Assembly (NCBI RefSeq): GCF_900091415.1
Contig: NZ_FMHU01000002.1
Location: 1,922,001-1,986,000 of the forward strand
Length of the DNA: 64,000 bases
Direction of reading: 5' to 3'
Source: Micromonospora inyonensis
GTDB taxonomy: Bacteria; Actinomycetota; Actinomycetes; Mycobacteriales; Micromonosporaceae
Below the pieces are notes generated by a model, which had not been told where the DNA came from, searched no databases, and was given only the letters and a program-made list of their open reading frames with translations. The position numbers and the translations under genes were made by a program. Positions within the stretch are counted from its first letter, which is position 1. Every line of letters begins with the position of its first letter. Positions 34,652-42,053 of the stretch are shown piece after piece.

Positions 34652-35748
34652 CTAGTGTGCTGAGTCGTTAATTCGTTGGCAATATGCGGCGATCGTTTCG
34701 AGGATGTTGTCTGCCGTCTTGGTCCACACGAACGGTTTCGGGTCGGCGTTCCACGCCTCGATCCAGGCGGTGACGTCGGCTTCCAGTGCGGCGATACTGC
34801 GGTGGGTCGATCGGCGGAGTTTGCGGTTGGTTAGCTCGGCGAACCAGCGCTCGACGAGGTTGAGCCAGGACGAGTAGGTCGGGGTGAAGTGCAGGTGGAA
34901 CCGGGGGTGCTTGAGTAGCCACTGCCCGATGGCGGGCGTCTTGTGGGTGGCGTAGTTGTCCAGCACGAGATGCAGCTCCAGGTCGGGCGGGGTTGCCCGG
35001 TCGATGGTGCGCAGGAAGCGCAGGAACTCCTGGTGGCGGTGTTTGCGTTGGGTTTGGCCGATGACCTTGCCGGTGGCCACGTCGAGGGCGGCGAACAGGC
35101 TGGTGGTGCCGTGGCGGACGTAGTCGTGGGTCACCCGGCCGGGGACACCGGGCATCATCGGCAGCATCGGCGCGGTCCGATCCAGGGCCTGGATCTGCGA
35201 TTTCTCGTCCACGGCGAGGACCATGGCGGCCTCCGGCGGGTCCAGGTACAGCCCGACGATGTCGCGGACCTTGTCGATGAACAGCGGGTCGGTCGACAGC
35301 TTCCAACTCTGGACCTGGTGCGGTTTGAGGCCGAACGCCCGCCAGATCCGCGAGACCGCGGTCTGGTTCAGCCCCACCGCCGTGGCCATCGACCGCGTCG
35401 ACCAATGACTGTCCTGATCGGGCGGCAGCTCTTCGAGCGTCTTCGTGATCACGGCCTCGACCTGGGCGTCGCCGATCTTCCGTGGCGCGCCCGGTCGCGG
35501 CTCGTCGCGCAGCCCGTCCACCCGATCGGCCACGAACCGCTTACGCCACTTGCCGACCGTCGGCAGCGACACCCCAAGCCGGCGAGACACCTCGCTGTTG
35601 GACAGGCCTTCCGCGCAGGCGAGGACGATCCGCCCCGCACCGCCAACGCCTGCGCCGTCTTCGGCCGCCGAGCCAGCCCTCGTAGCGCCTCCCGCTCCTC
35701 GGCGGTCAACTCCAGCGGCGCCAGCTTCGGACCACGGCCATCACCCAT
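34652..35748 (-). pseudogene. IS630-family transposase (copy A), frame-disrupted
   Basis: The N-terminal part starts at ATG 35748 (MGDGRGPKLAPLELTAEERE) and goes out of frame at AVR-GG. The main 312-residue frame begins in the HTH (MSRRLGVSLPTVGKWRKRFV). It holds the DDE core VLAVDEKSQIQALDRT, HLVLDNYATHKTP and SSWLNLVERWFAEL. Family members read AVRARIVLACAEGLSNSEV across the break, so one base is missing. The identical lesion is in copy B, so it predates duplication or is a programmed frameshift. TAG stop is 34652-34654, beyond the element end. Confidence 0.85.
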
Positions 35749-35753
35749 ACCCG
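34655..35753. mobile_element. IS630-family element, inverted copy A, 5' end truncated
   Basis: The right-hand terminal repeat GTGTGCTGAGTCGTTAATTC is present at 34655, flanked by TA at 34653-34654. The other end lacks the outer ~30 bp and joins IS701-like sequence at about 35753. It is otherwise nearly identical to copy B at 36159-37289, in opposite orientation, making a 1.1-kb inverted repeat around a ~400-bp centre. Confidence 0.88.
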
Positions 35754-35756
35754 CAA

Positions 35757-36043
35757 TCGTCGGCGGCCCGTGGCATCGGCATCGAGGCCACCACGGTCCG
35801 CAACCGTTCCACATCGATCCGACCGGCGCCAAGCGCGTCGTACAACGCGCCGTGACCTCGACGGTGCTCCGCCACCAGGGACAAGGCCGGCAGCGACCGT
35901 ACCGGCCCGTCCGCGCACAACACCGCGTCGGCCAACTCGAACAGCGCATCAGCTCTGGCGCTCAGACAGCGATGCAGTTCCGTACGGAACGTCGCGAGGT
36001 CCCCAACCGCGCTTCCACGCGCGGCGTCATGCACACTGATCAT
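35757..36043 (-). pseudogene. IS701-like (NF041680-type) transposase, N-terminal fragment
   Basis: About 95 residues from ATG 36043: ISVHDAARGSAVGDLATFRT, SARADALFELADAVLCADGP, LVAEHRRGHGALYDALGAGR and VVASMPMPRAAD. This is the N-terminal region of a DDE transposase family common in Streptomyces and relatives. The catalytic part is gone: the frame runs into IS630 copy A at about 35755. Recognition is by recalled pattern. Confidence 0.7.
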
Positions 36044-36044
36044 C

Positions 36045-36106
36045 CCGCAGCCCTTGGTCCTGATCTTCTTCCCTAGACAAGAGGATTGATCGATCAAGGG
36101 CTGCGG
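36045..36106. other. Hairpin in the leader of the IS701-like fragment
   Basis: CCGCAGCCCTTG (36045-36056) and CAAGGGCTGCGG (36095-36106) are a perfect 12-bp inverted repeat next to the transposase start codon. Such hairpins in insertion sequences block expression by read-through from outside promoters; that role is inferred. Confidence 0.5.
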
Positions 36107-36158
36107 CCATGATCGCCCGGGGGGCGATGCAACCGACCCCAGGTTAAAGATCAAGCTA

Positions 36159-37289
36159 GTGTGCTGAGTCGTTAATTCGTTGGTAGATTGCGGGTATGGG
36201 TGATGTCCGTGGTCCGAAGCTGGCGCCGCTGGAGTTGACCGCCGAGGAGCGGGAGGCGCTACGAGGGCTGGCTCGGCGGCCGAAGACGGCGCAGGCGTTG
36301 GCGGTGCGGGGCGGATCGTCCTCGCCTGCGCGGAAGGCCTGTCCAACAGCGAGGTGTCTCGCCGGCTTGGGGTGTCGCTGCCGACGGTCGGCAAGTGGCG
36401 TAAGCGGTTCGTGGCCGATCGGGTGGACGGGCTGCGCGACGAGCCGCGACCGGGCGCGCCACGGAAGATCGGCGACGCCCAGGTCGAGGCCGTGATCACG
36501 AAGACGCTCGAAGAGCTGCCGCCCGATCAGGACAGTCATTGGTCGACGCGGTCGATGGCCACGGCGGTGGGGCTGAACCAGACCGCGGTCTCGCGGATCT
36601 GGCGGGCGTTCGGCCTCAAACCGCACCAGGTCCAGAGTTGGAAGCTGTCGACCGACCCGCTGTTCATCGACAAGGTCCGCGACATCGTCGGGCTGTACCT
36701 GGACCCGCCGGAGGCCGCCATGGTCCTCGCCGTGGACGAGAAATCGCAGATCCAGGCCCTGGATCGGACCGCGCCGATGCTGCCGATGATGCCCGGTGTC
36801 CCCGGCCGGGTGACCCACGACTACGTCCGCCACGGCACCACCAGCCTGTTCGCCGCCCTCGACGTGGCCACCGGCAAGGTCATCGGCCAAACCCAACGCA
36901 AACACCGCCACCAGGAGTTCCTGCGCTTCCTGCGCACCATCGACCGGGCAACCCCGCCCGACCTGGAGCTGCATCTCGTGCTGGACAACTACGCCACCCA
37001 CAAGACGCCCGCCATCGGGCAGTGGCTACTCAAGCACCCCCGGTTCCACCTGCACTTCACCCCGACCTACTCGTCCTGGCTCAACCTCGTCGAGCGCTGG
37101 TTCGCCGAGCTAACCAACCGCAAACTCCGCCGATCGACCCACCGCAGTATCGCCGCACTGGAAGCCGACGTCACCGCCTGGATCGAGGCGTGGAACGCCG
37201 ACCCGAAACCGTTCGTGTGGACCAAGACGGCAGACAACATCCTCGAAACGATCGCCGCATATTGCCAACGAATTAACGACTCAGCACAC
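36159..37289. mobile_element. IS630-family element, copy B, both ends intact
   Basis: Terminal repeats GTGTGCTGAGTCGTTAATTC... at 36159 and its complement ending at 37289 share at least 25 bp. The element is bracketed by TA at 36157-36158 and 37290-37291, the IS630 target duplication. It is inserted in or next to the IS701-like remnant, and is 1,131 bp long. Confidence 0.92.
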
Positions 37290-37292
37290 TAG
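36196..37292 (+). pseudogene. IS630-family transposase (copy B), frame-disrupted
   Basis: It starts at ATG 36196 (MGDVRGPKL) and loses frame at about 36310 (AVR-GG instead of AVRARIV), then continues from about 36354 as a 312-residue frame identical to copy A, with the same DDE motifs. The last codon is the final CAC of the element. The stop TAG at 37290-37292 is formed by the duplicated TA plus the next host base. If -1 frameshifting occurs at the break, the element could be active. Confidence 0.85.
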
Positions 37293-38271
37293 ACGAGTAG
37301 TTCCGAAGTCGGAGGTCGATGTCTGGGCATGAAGAGAGGGCGTCCAAGATCGTGTTGTGACGCAAGATTTGGACACCCTCTTGACCGCACTCTACGTGAA
37401 GATCGACGACACCATCCGGACGCCCCGGTGGCGAGGCCGGCCACCGCTGCTCACCGACTCCGAGCTGGTCTGCCTGGCCGTGGCGCAGGTCCTGCTCGGT
37501 GCCCGTTCGGAGGCCCACTGGATCCGCTACGCCCGTATCCACCTGGCCGGCATGTTCCCCTACCTGCCGCAGCGATCGGGCTACAACAAACGGCTCCGCG
37601 CCGCCCTCCCACTGATCAAGAAGGCGATCCGGGACCTGGCCCGCGACAGTGACTTCTGGTTCGACAACCACTGGATCGTCGACTCCACGCCGATACCCTG
37701 CGGTATGTCCCGCCCCACCGTGCAACGCTCCGACCTGGCCGGCTGGGCCGGATACGGCTACTGCGCCTCACACTCCCGCTTCTTCTGGGGCCTGCGGCTC
37801 TACCTGGTGTGCACCCCGACCGGCATGCCGATCCTGTGGGCCCTGGCCAACCCGAAGATCGGCGAACGCGAGGTCCTCGCCGCGATGCTGGACGTCGAGG
37901 CCGGCGTGGTCGCCGAGCACGACGGGATCCTGCTGATCAGCGACAAGGGCTTCGCCTCCAAGCCGTTCGAGCGGCAGTTGGCCGAGCAGGGCATCGAACT
38001 GCTGCGCCCGTCGCGCAAGCGGGAGAAGGCCCGCTACGGCGAGCCGATGCTCAAGAAGGTCCGACAACTGATCGAGTCGGTCAACGACACCCTCAAGGGT
38101 CAGCTTGACCTGGAACAACACGGCGGACGGACCTTCGCCGGTGTTGCTGTCCGTGTCGCCCAACGCCTGCTCGCCATGGCCGCCGCGATCTGGCACAACA
38201 ACAAGACCGGCGCCCCCGTCACCCGGTCACTGATCGCTTACGACCGCTGACCGGGTTTCGGAACTACTCGT
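37293..38271. mobile_element. IS982-family element inserted at CTAG
   Basis: Fifteen-base perfect terminal repeats (ACGAGTAGTTCCGAA at 37293, complement ending at 38271) lie between CTAG at 37289-37292 and CTAG at 38272-38275. The left CTAG is the edge of IS630 copy B; the right CTAG contains the stop codon of the next gene. One intact transposase gene is inside. Confidence 0.9.
37357..38250 (+). CDS. IS982-family transposase
   Basis: A 297-residue DDE transposase. Conserved blocks are LTDSELVCLAVAQVLLGARS, FPYLPQRSGYNKRLRAALPL, WIVDSTPIPCG (first Asp), GYCASHSRFFWGLRLYLVCT, LLISDKGFASK (second Asp) and IESVNDTLKGQLDLEQHGGR (Glu), ending near AIWHNNKTG. Full length with no break, so probably active. 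It starts at GTG 37357. Confidence 0.92.
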   Translation: MTQDLDTLLTALYVKIDDTIRTPRWRGRPPLLTDSELVCLAVAQVLLGARSEAHWIRYARIHLAGMFPYLPQRSGYNKRLRAALPLIKKAIRDLARDSDFWFDNHWIVDSTPIPCGMSRPTVQRSDLAGWAGYGYCASHSRFFWGLRLYLVCTPTGMPILWALANPKIGEREVLAAMLDVEAGVVAEHDGILLISDKGFASKPFERQLAEQGIELLRPSRKREKARYGEPMLKKVRQLIESVNDTLKGQLDLEQHGGRTFAGVAVRVAQRLLAMAAAIWHNNKTGAPVTRSLIAYDR

Positions 38272-38751
38272 CTAGGGCCGGGGCGTGCGGCGCCACCAGC
38301 GGCGTCGCCGCGTGGGCCGGTCGGACACCGCTGCGGCGGCAGGGGGGTCGCCGGCCGGCACCAGCCGGGAGCGGGCCGCCCGCCACTGCCGCACCACCGC
38401 GTCGACGTCGACCGGCCGGACCACCACCCGAGGCCCGGTCGGCGTCCGCAGCCACGCCACGATCTGCGTGTTCAGCTCCTGCGCGTACGCCCGCACCGCC
38501 GCCTCGGTGGGCACGTCCCGGACCTCGTCGGGCAGCCGCTCGACGCGCCTGCGCAGCAGCAGGGGGGTGGGCAGGAGCGCCTCGGTGGGGATCTTCTCCC
38601 GCTCCAGCAGTCCCTTGATCCACCACTGTTCGTCGTACGGCAGGTCCCGGCCGGGAATGGGCCGGCCCGCGCCGGGCAGGTTGTCGAACTCGCCGCGTTC
38701 CACGGCGGCGCGGATCTGCGCCTCGGCCGCCGCCTCCCAGGCGTAGGTCAT
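38272..38751 (-). CDS. DUF1992 (DnaJ-homologue-subfamily-C-28-like) protein
   Basis: A 159-residue protein with the DUF1992 core: IRAAVERGEFDNLPGAGRPI (here as AAVERGEFDNLPGAGRPIPG), DEQWWIKGLLEREKI and LPDEVRDVPTEAAVRAYAQE. Function of the family is unknown; some relatives carry a J domain but this one does not. The C-terminal third is Arg/Trp-rich. Its TAG stop (38272-38274) lies inside the CTAG where the IS array inserted, so the protein is unaltered. Confidence 0.85.
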   Translation of the reverse strand: MTYAWEAAAEAQIRAAVERGEFDNLPGAGRPIPGRDLPYDEQWWIKGLLEREKIPTEALLPTPLLLRRRVERLPDEVRDVPTEAAVRAYAQELNTQIVAWLRTPTGPRVVVRPVDVDAVVRQWRAARSRLVPAGDPPAAAAVSDRPTRRRRWWRRTPRP

Positions 38752-38874
38752 GCCGGAACCTCCCCGTGTCGTCGACACCCGCCACCAGGATGCCCCACCG
38801 GGCGGGGACGTTCCCACCCCGGCGGGCCGCACACCGGCCGGGGGCCGCCGCGCGTGCCCTAGACTTCGCCCTCG

Positions 38875-40011
38875 ATGGACGACCAGGCCACCCCCGTCGA
38901 CACCCGCCCCTGCGCGCACTGCGGCCGGGACGTGCCGCAACGCGCCGGCGCGGGCCGTCCGTTCCGGTACTGCCGTGACAACGACGGCGCCTGCCAACGC
39001 GCGTCGCGCAACAGCCGGATGCGCCACCGCAACGCCCCCGGCCTCGCCGGCCAGGTGGCCCGGACCTGGGAGGCGGTGGACCGCCTCGACCAGCTCGTGG
39101 ACTCCCTGACCGAGACGCTGCACGCCGAGCTGTCCCCGGTGGGGGTGGAACGGCAGCTCGCCCAGGTCCGCGCGGAGGCGGCCGGGCAGGTGGCGCAGGC
39201 CCACACCGAGCGCGATGAGGCACGCCGCGCCGCCGAGGACGCGCGGGCCGCCGAGGTGGCCGCCCGCCGGGCCGCCGAGGACGCCGTCGCCCAGCGGGAC
39301 GCCGCGCGCGCGGACGCGACCCGGCACGCCGAGGACGCCGCGCGGTCCGCCGACCGGGCCGCGGACGCCGAGACGGCCCGCGACGCCGCGCACCGGACGG
39401 CCAGCGCCGCCGAGGCGCTGCGGGTGCAGGCCGAACGGGACCGGGACGCGGCCCGCCACGACCTGCGGACCGTCCGCGCGGAACGGGACACCGAACGCCG
39501 TCGCGTCGCCGAGGTGACCGCCGAGCGGGACACCGCCCGCACCGACGCCGACCGGGCCGCCTCGGCCGCCGCCGACGCGGTCGCCCGCGCCGACCGGGCG
39601 CAGGCCACCGCCGACGCCGCCGGTCGGGACGCCGACGCGCACCGTGCCGCCGCCGAACGGGCCCGCGCCGAGGCGCAGGCCGCCCGCCGGGAGGCCGCCG
39701 AGGCGACCCGGTCGGCGGAAGCGGCCCGCGTCGACGCCGACGCCGCCCGCGCCGAGAGCGCCGCCACGGCGCGACGGGCCCGGGAGGAGATCGCCGCCCT
39801 CGCCGCCCACCGGGACCGGCTCACCACCGACGTGGCCGACGCCCGCCAGGCGGCAGCCACCGCCGAGGCCCGCCTGGCGGAGCTGACCGTACGGTTGCGT
39901 GCGGCCGAAACCGACCGGGACGCGGCGGTGACCCGCGCCGCCCAGCTGGCCGACCAGGTCAGCGACCTGGCCACGGCACTGGCCCGGCTGGGGTCGGCGA
40001 CACCGCGCTGA
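38875..40011 (+). CDS. Long alanine-rich coiled-coil protein with N-terminal Cys cluster
   Basis: A 378-residue protein. Residues 13-40 carry C-A-H-C, then R-Y-C and G-A-C, a zinc-ribbon-like module (PCAHCGRDVPQRAGAGRPFR). From about residue 85 to the end it is an almost uninterrupted Ala/Arg/Glu/Asp heptad coiled coil (AEDARAAEVAARRAAEDAVA and similar). It resembles KfrA/plasmid-partition-type or scaffold proteins only in general form; no family is certain. It sits between DUF1992 (divergent) and rbpA. Confidence 0.65.
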   Translation: MDDQATPVDTRPCAHCGRDVPQRAGAGRPFRYCRDNDGACQRASRNSRMRHRNAPGLAGQVARTWEAVDRLDQLVDSLTETLHAELSPVGVERQLAQVRAEAAGQVAQAHTERDEARRAAEDARAAEVAARRAAEDAVAQRDAARADATRHAEDAARSADRAADAETARDAAHRTASAAEALRVQAERDRDAARHDLRTVRAERDTERRRVAEVTAERDTARTDADRAASAAADAVARADRAQATADAAGRDADAHRAAAERARAEAQAARREAAEATRSAEAARVDADAARAESAATARRAREEIAALAAHRDRLTTDVADARQAAATAEARLAELTVRLRAAETDRDAAVTRAAQLADQVSDLATALARLGSATPR

Positions 40012-40055
40012 CCAGCCCCGGCCGGCCCGCGTATCGGTCACCGTCGAGGGCCACC

Positions 40056-40081
40056 GGAACGGGCCGGGTACCATACAGGTG
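40056..40081 (+). promoter_or_regulatory. Possible SigR-type promoter of rbpA
   Basis: GGAAC at 40056-40060 and GTG at 40079-40081 are separated by 18 bp, close to the GGAAT-N18-GTT consensus of the thiol-stress factor SigR, which controls rbpA in Streptomyces coelicolor (established for that species). About 160 bp of leader follow before the ATG. Confidence 0.4.
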
Positions 40082-40241
40082 ACAGCCAGCACACTCCACC
40101 GTTTCCCACCCGGCCGGCGGTGCCCGCCGGGGGACCGGCGTGGCTCGCCCGCCGGGCGTGGCCGCGTCACCGGGGAATGCCCCGGCGACGGCGGGCCGTT
40201 ACACCGAGAAGACCAGCACCACCAACGAGGGGAAGTCGAAC

Positions 40242-40583
40242 ATGGGCGAGCGTATGCTGCGTGGTAGCCGTCTGGGCGCGGTCAGCTACGAGTCCGACCG
40301 CAACACGGAGCTCGCGCCGCGTCAGACCCGCGAGTACCTCTGCGCCAAGGGCCACCAGTTCGAGGTGCCGTTCGCCGTCGACGCCGAGGTGCCGACCACC
40401 TGGGAGTGCAAGTTCGACGGCAGCGTCGCCCGGCTGGTCGACGGCAGCGAGCCCGAGCAGAAGAAGGCCAAGCCGCCGCGCACCCACTGGGACATGCTGC
40501 TGGAGCGCCGGTCGATCGCCGAGCTGGAGGACATCCTCGCCGAGCGGCTTCAGGAGGTCCGCACCCGCCGCGGTCGCGCCTGA
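40242..40583 (+). CDS. rbpA: RNA polymerase-binding protein RbpA
   Basis: A 113-residue actinobacterial transcription factor that binds principal sigma factors and the RNA polymerase core to stabilise the open complex. Recognisable parts are MLRGSRLGAVSYESDRN (N-terminal tail), the core domain CAKGHQFEVPFAVDAEVPTT with WECKFDGSVA, the basic linker PEQKKAKPPRTHWDM and the sigma-interaction helix LLERRSIAELEDILAERL. GAGGGG precedes ATG 40242. A 22-bp stem terminator follows. Confidence 0.96.
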   Translation: MGERMLRGSRLGAVSYESDRNTELAPRQTREYLCAKGHQFEVPFAVDAEVPTTWECKFDGSVARLVDGSEPEQKKAKPPRTHWDMLLERRSIAELEDILAERLQEVRTRRGRA

Positions 40584-40587
40584 CCAT

Positions 40588-40635
40588 CCACGACGGGCCC
40601 CCGGGACGGATCTCCGTCCCGGGGGCCCGTCGTGG
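40588..40635. terminator. Bidirectional terminator between rbpA and fxsA
   Basis: A 22-bp perfect stem (CCACGACGGGCCCCCGGGAC plus GG) with an ATCT loop lies 4 bp after the rbpA stop and 13 bp before the convergent fxsA stop. It serves both genes. Confidence 0.9.
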
Positions 40636-40647
40636 AGTCAGGGGGCT

Positions 40648-41166
40648 TCACCGGCCCGGTTCGACGATCTCTCCCTCGATCGCGGCGGCCGGGTCGACGC
40701 CCGGCCGGGGCGGGCCCGGTTCGGTCGGCGGCGTCGCACCCCGGTACACCCGCACCCGGCGGGGACCGAACAGGTCACCGGCGACCATCGACGACACCCG
40801 CCGTTCCGTGGCCCGCTGCACGCCCGCGCCGGCGAGCCGGCGCAGCGGCGGCACCAGCAACGCCACCCCCACCACACCGCTGACCAGGCCCGGCACGGCC
40901 AGCAGCAGCGCACCGGCCAGGCCGACGAGCCCGTCGGTCAACTGCCGGCCGGGTGGCTGGTGCGACTCGACGCTGGCCCGGAAGCCCCGCCAGGCGCGCA
41001 TGCCCTCCCGGCGCAGCAGCAGCAGACCCACCAGCGACACGGCGAACACCACCAGCACCGCCGAGGCGAACCCGATCGCCTCGCCGACCAGCACGAACAC
41101 CGCGACCTCGGCGGCCAGCCCGGCCAGCAACCCCAGCGGTACGAACCTCCACGTCCGGCGCATCAC
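40648..41166 (-). CDS. fxsA: FxsA family membrane protein
   Basis: A 172-residue cytoplasmic-membrane protein with hydrophobic segments near residues 8-28, 33-52 and 78-108, including the family blocks FVPLGLLAGLAAEVAVFVLV and LTDGLVGLAGALLLAVPGLV. FxsA homologues are widespread; in E. coli it affects phage T7 exclusion, but the function here is unknown. A hydrophilic Pro-rich tail follows. The ppm1 gene lies 53 bp upstream in the same direction. Confidence 0.88.
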   Translation of the reverse strand: MMRRTWRFVPLGLLAGLAAEVAVFVLVGEAIGFASAVLVVFAVSLVGLLLLRREGMRAWRGFRASVESHQPPGRQLTDGLVGLAGALLLAVPGLVSGVVGVALLVPPLRRLAGAGVQRATERRVSSMVAGDLFGPRRVRVYRGATPPTEPGPPRPGVDPAAAIEGEIVEPGR

Positions 41167-41219
41167 ACCTCATCCGACGTCGGCGACGCTTCCCCGGTCA
41201 AGGATGCCACGGGCACCGG

Positions 41220-42002
41220 TCACGGCCACCGGCCCGCGACCGGCCGCCGCCGTCCGCGCCGCCGGTCCTGCAACCCCCACAGGGTGATCCGCCACAACGC
41301 CTCCAGCACGATCCACGGGCTCATCTTGCTCGATCCGCGTTCCCGCTCGGCGAACGTGATCGGCACCTCCACCATCCGCGCTCCGGCCCGATGCAGCAGC
41401 CGCGACAACTCCACCTGGAACGAGTAGCCCCGCGAACACACCCGGTCCAGGTCGACGGCGTCGAGGGCGCGCAGCCGGTACACCCGGTAGCCGCCGGTCG
41501 CGTCGGAGACGGGCACCCCGAGGGCCCACCGGGCGTACCAGTTCCCGCCGCGCGACAGCAGCAGCCGCCGCCACGGCCAGTTCAGGACCCGCGCGCCGCG
41601 TTGCCACCGGGACCCGATGACCACGTCGGCGTCGCGGGCGGCGTCCAGCAGCGTCGGCAGGTCCTCCGGGGCGTGCGACCCGTCGGCGTCCATCTCCACG
41701 ACCGCGTCGTAGCCGCGCCGCCGCGCCCACGCGAATCCCGCCAGGTACGCCGCGCCGAGTCCCGCCTTGCCCTCGCGGTGCAGCACGTGCACCCGGGGGT
41801 CGACGCGGGCCAGCCCGTCGGCGAGCGCCCCCGTGCCGTCGGGGCTGTTGTCGTCGGCGACCAGCACGTCCACTCCGGGCGCGTGCCGGTGGACCCGGTC
41901 GACGATCCCGGCGAGGTTGTCGGCTTCGTTGTAGGTGGGCACCACCACCAGTACCCGCCCCACGTCCGGACGTCCGACCGTCCGGCCGGTCTGCTCGCCC
42001 AC
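41220..42002 (-). CDS. ppm1: Polyprenol monophosphomannose synthase
   Basis: A 260-residue GT2 glycosyltransferase making polyprenyl-phosphate mannose from GDP-mannose, the donor for lipoglycans and protein O-mannosylation. Motifs: VLVVVPTYNEADNLAGIVDR, LVADDNSPDGTG, GLGAAYLAGFAWA, VVEMDADGSH (DxD), GSRWQRGARVLNWP and EVPITFAERERGSSKMS. It lacks the membrane domain, which in actinomycetes may be fused or encoded next door; the lnt gene lies 51 bp upstream in the same direction, matching the Ppm1/Lnt pairing known in mycobacteria. Confidence 0.93.
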   Translation of the reverse strand: MGEQTGRTVGRPDVGRVLVVVPTYNEADNLAGIVDRVHRHAPGVDVLVADDNSPDGTGALADGLARVDPRVHVLHREGKAGLGAAYLAGFAWARRRGYDAVVEMDADGSHAPEDLPTLLDAARDADVVIGSRWQRGARVLNWPWRRLLLSRGGNWYARWALGVPVSDATGGYRVYRLRALDAVDLDRVCSRGYSFQVELSRLLHRAGARMVEVPITFAERERGSSKMSPWIVLEALWRITLWGLQDRRRGRRRPVAGRWP

Positions 42003-42053
42003 CTGGACCTCCCCCGGTCGCGCCGGCCCGTCCGGACCGGTCGTCGTGCGGTT

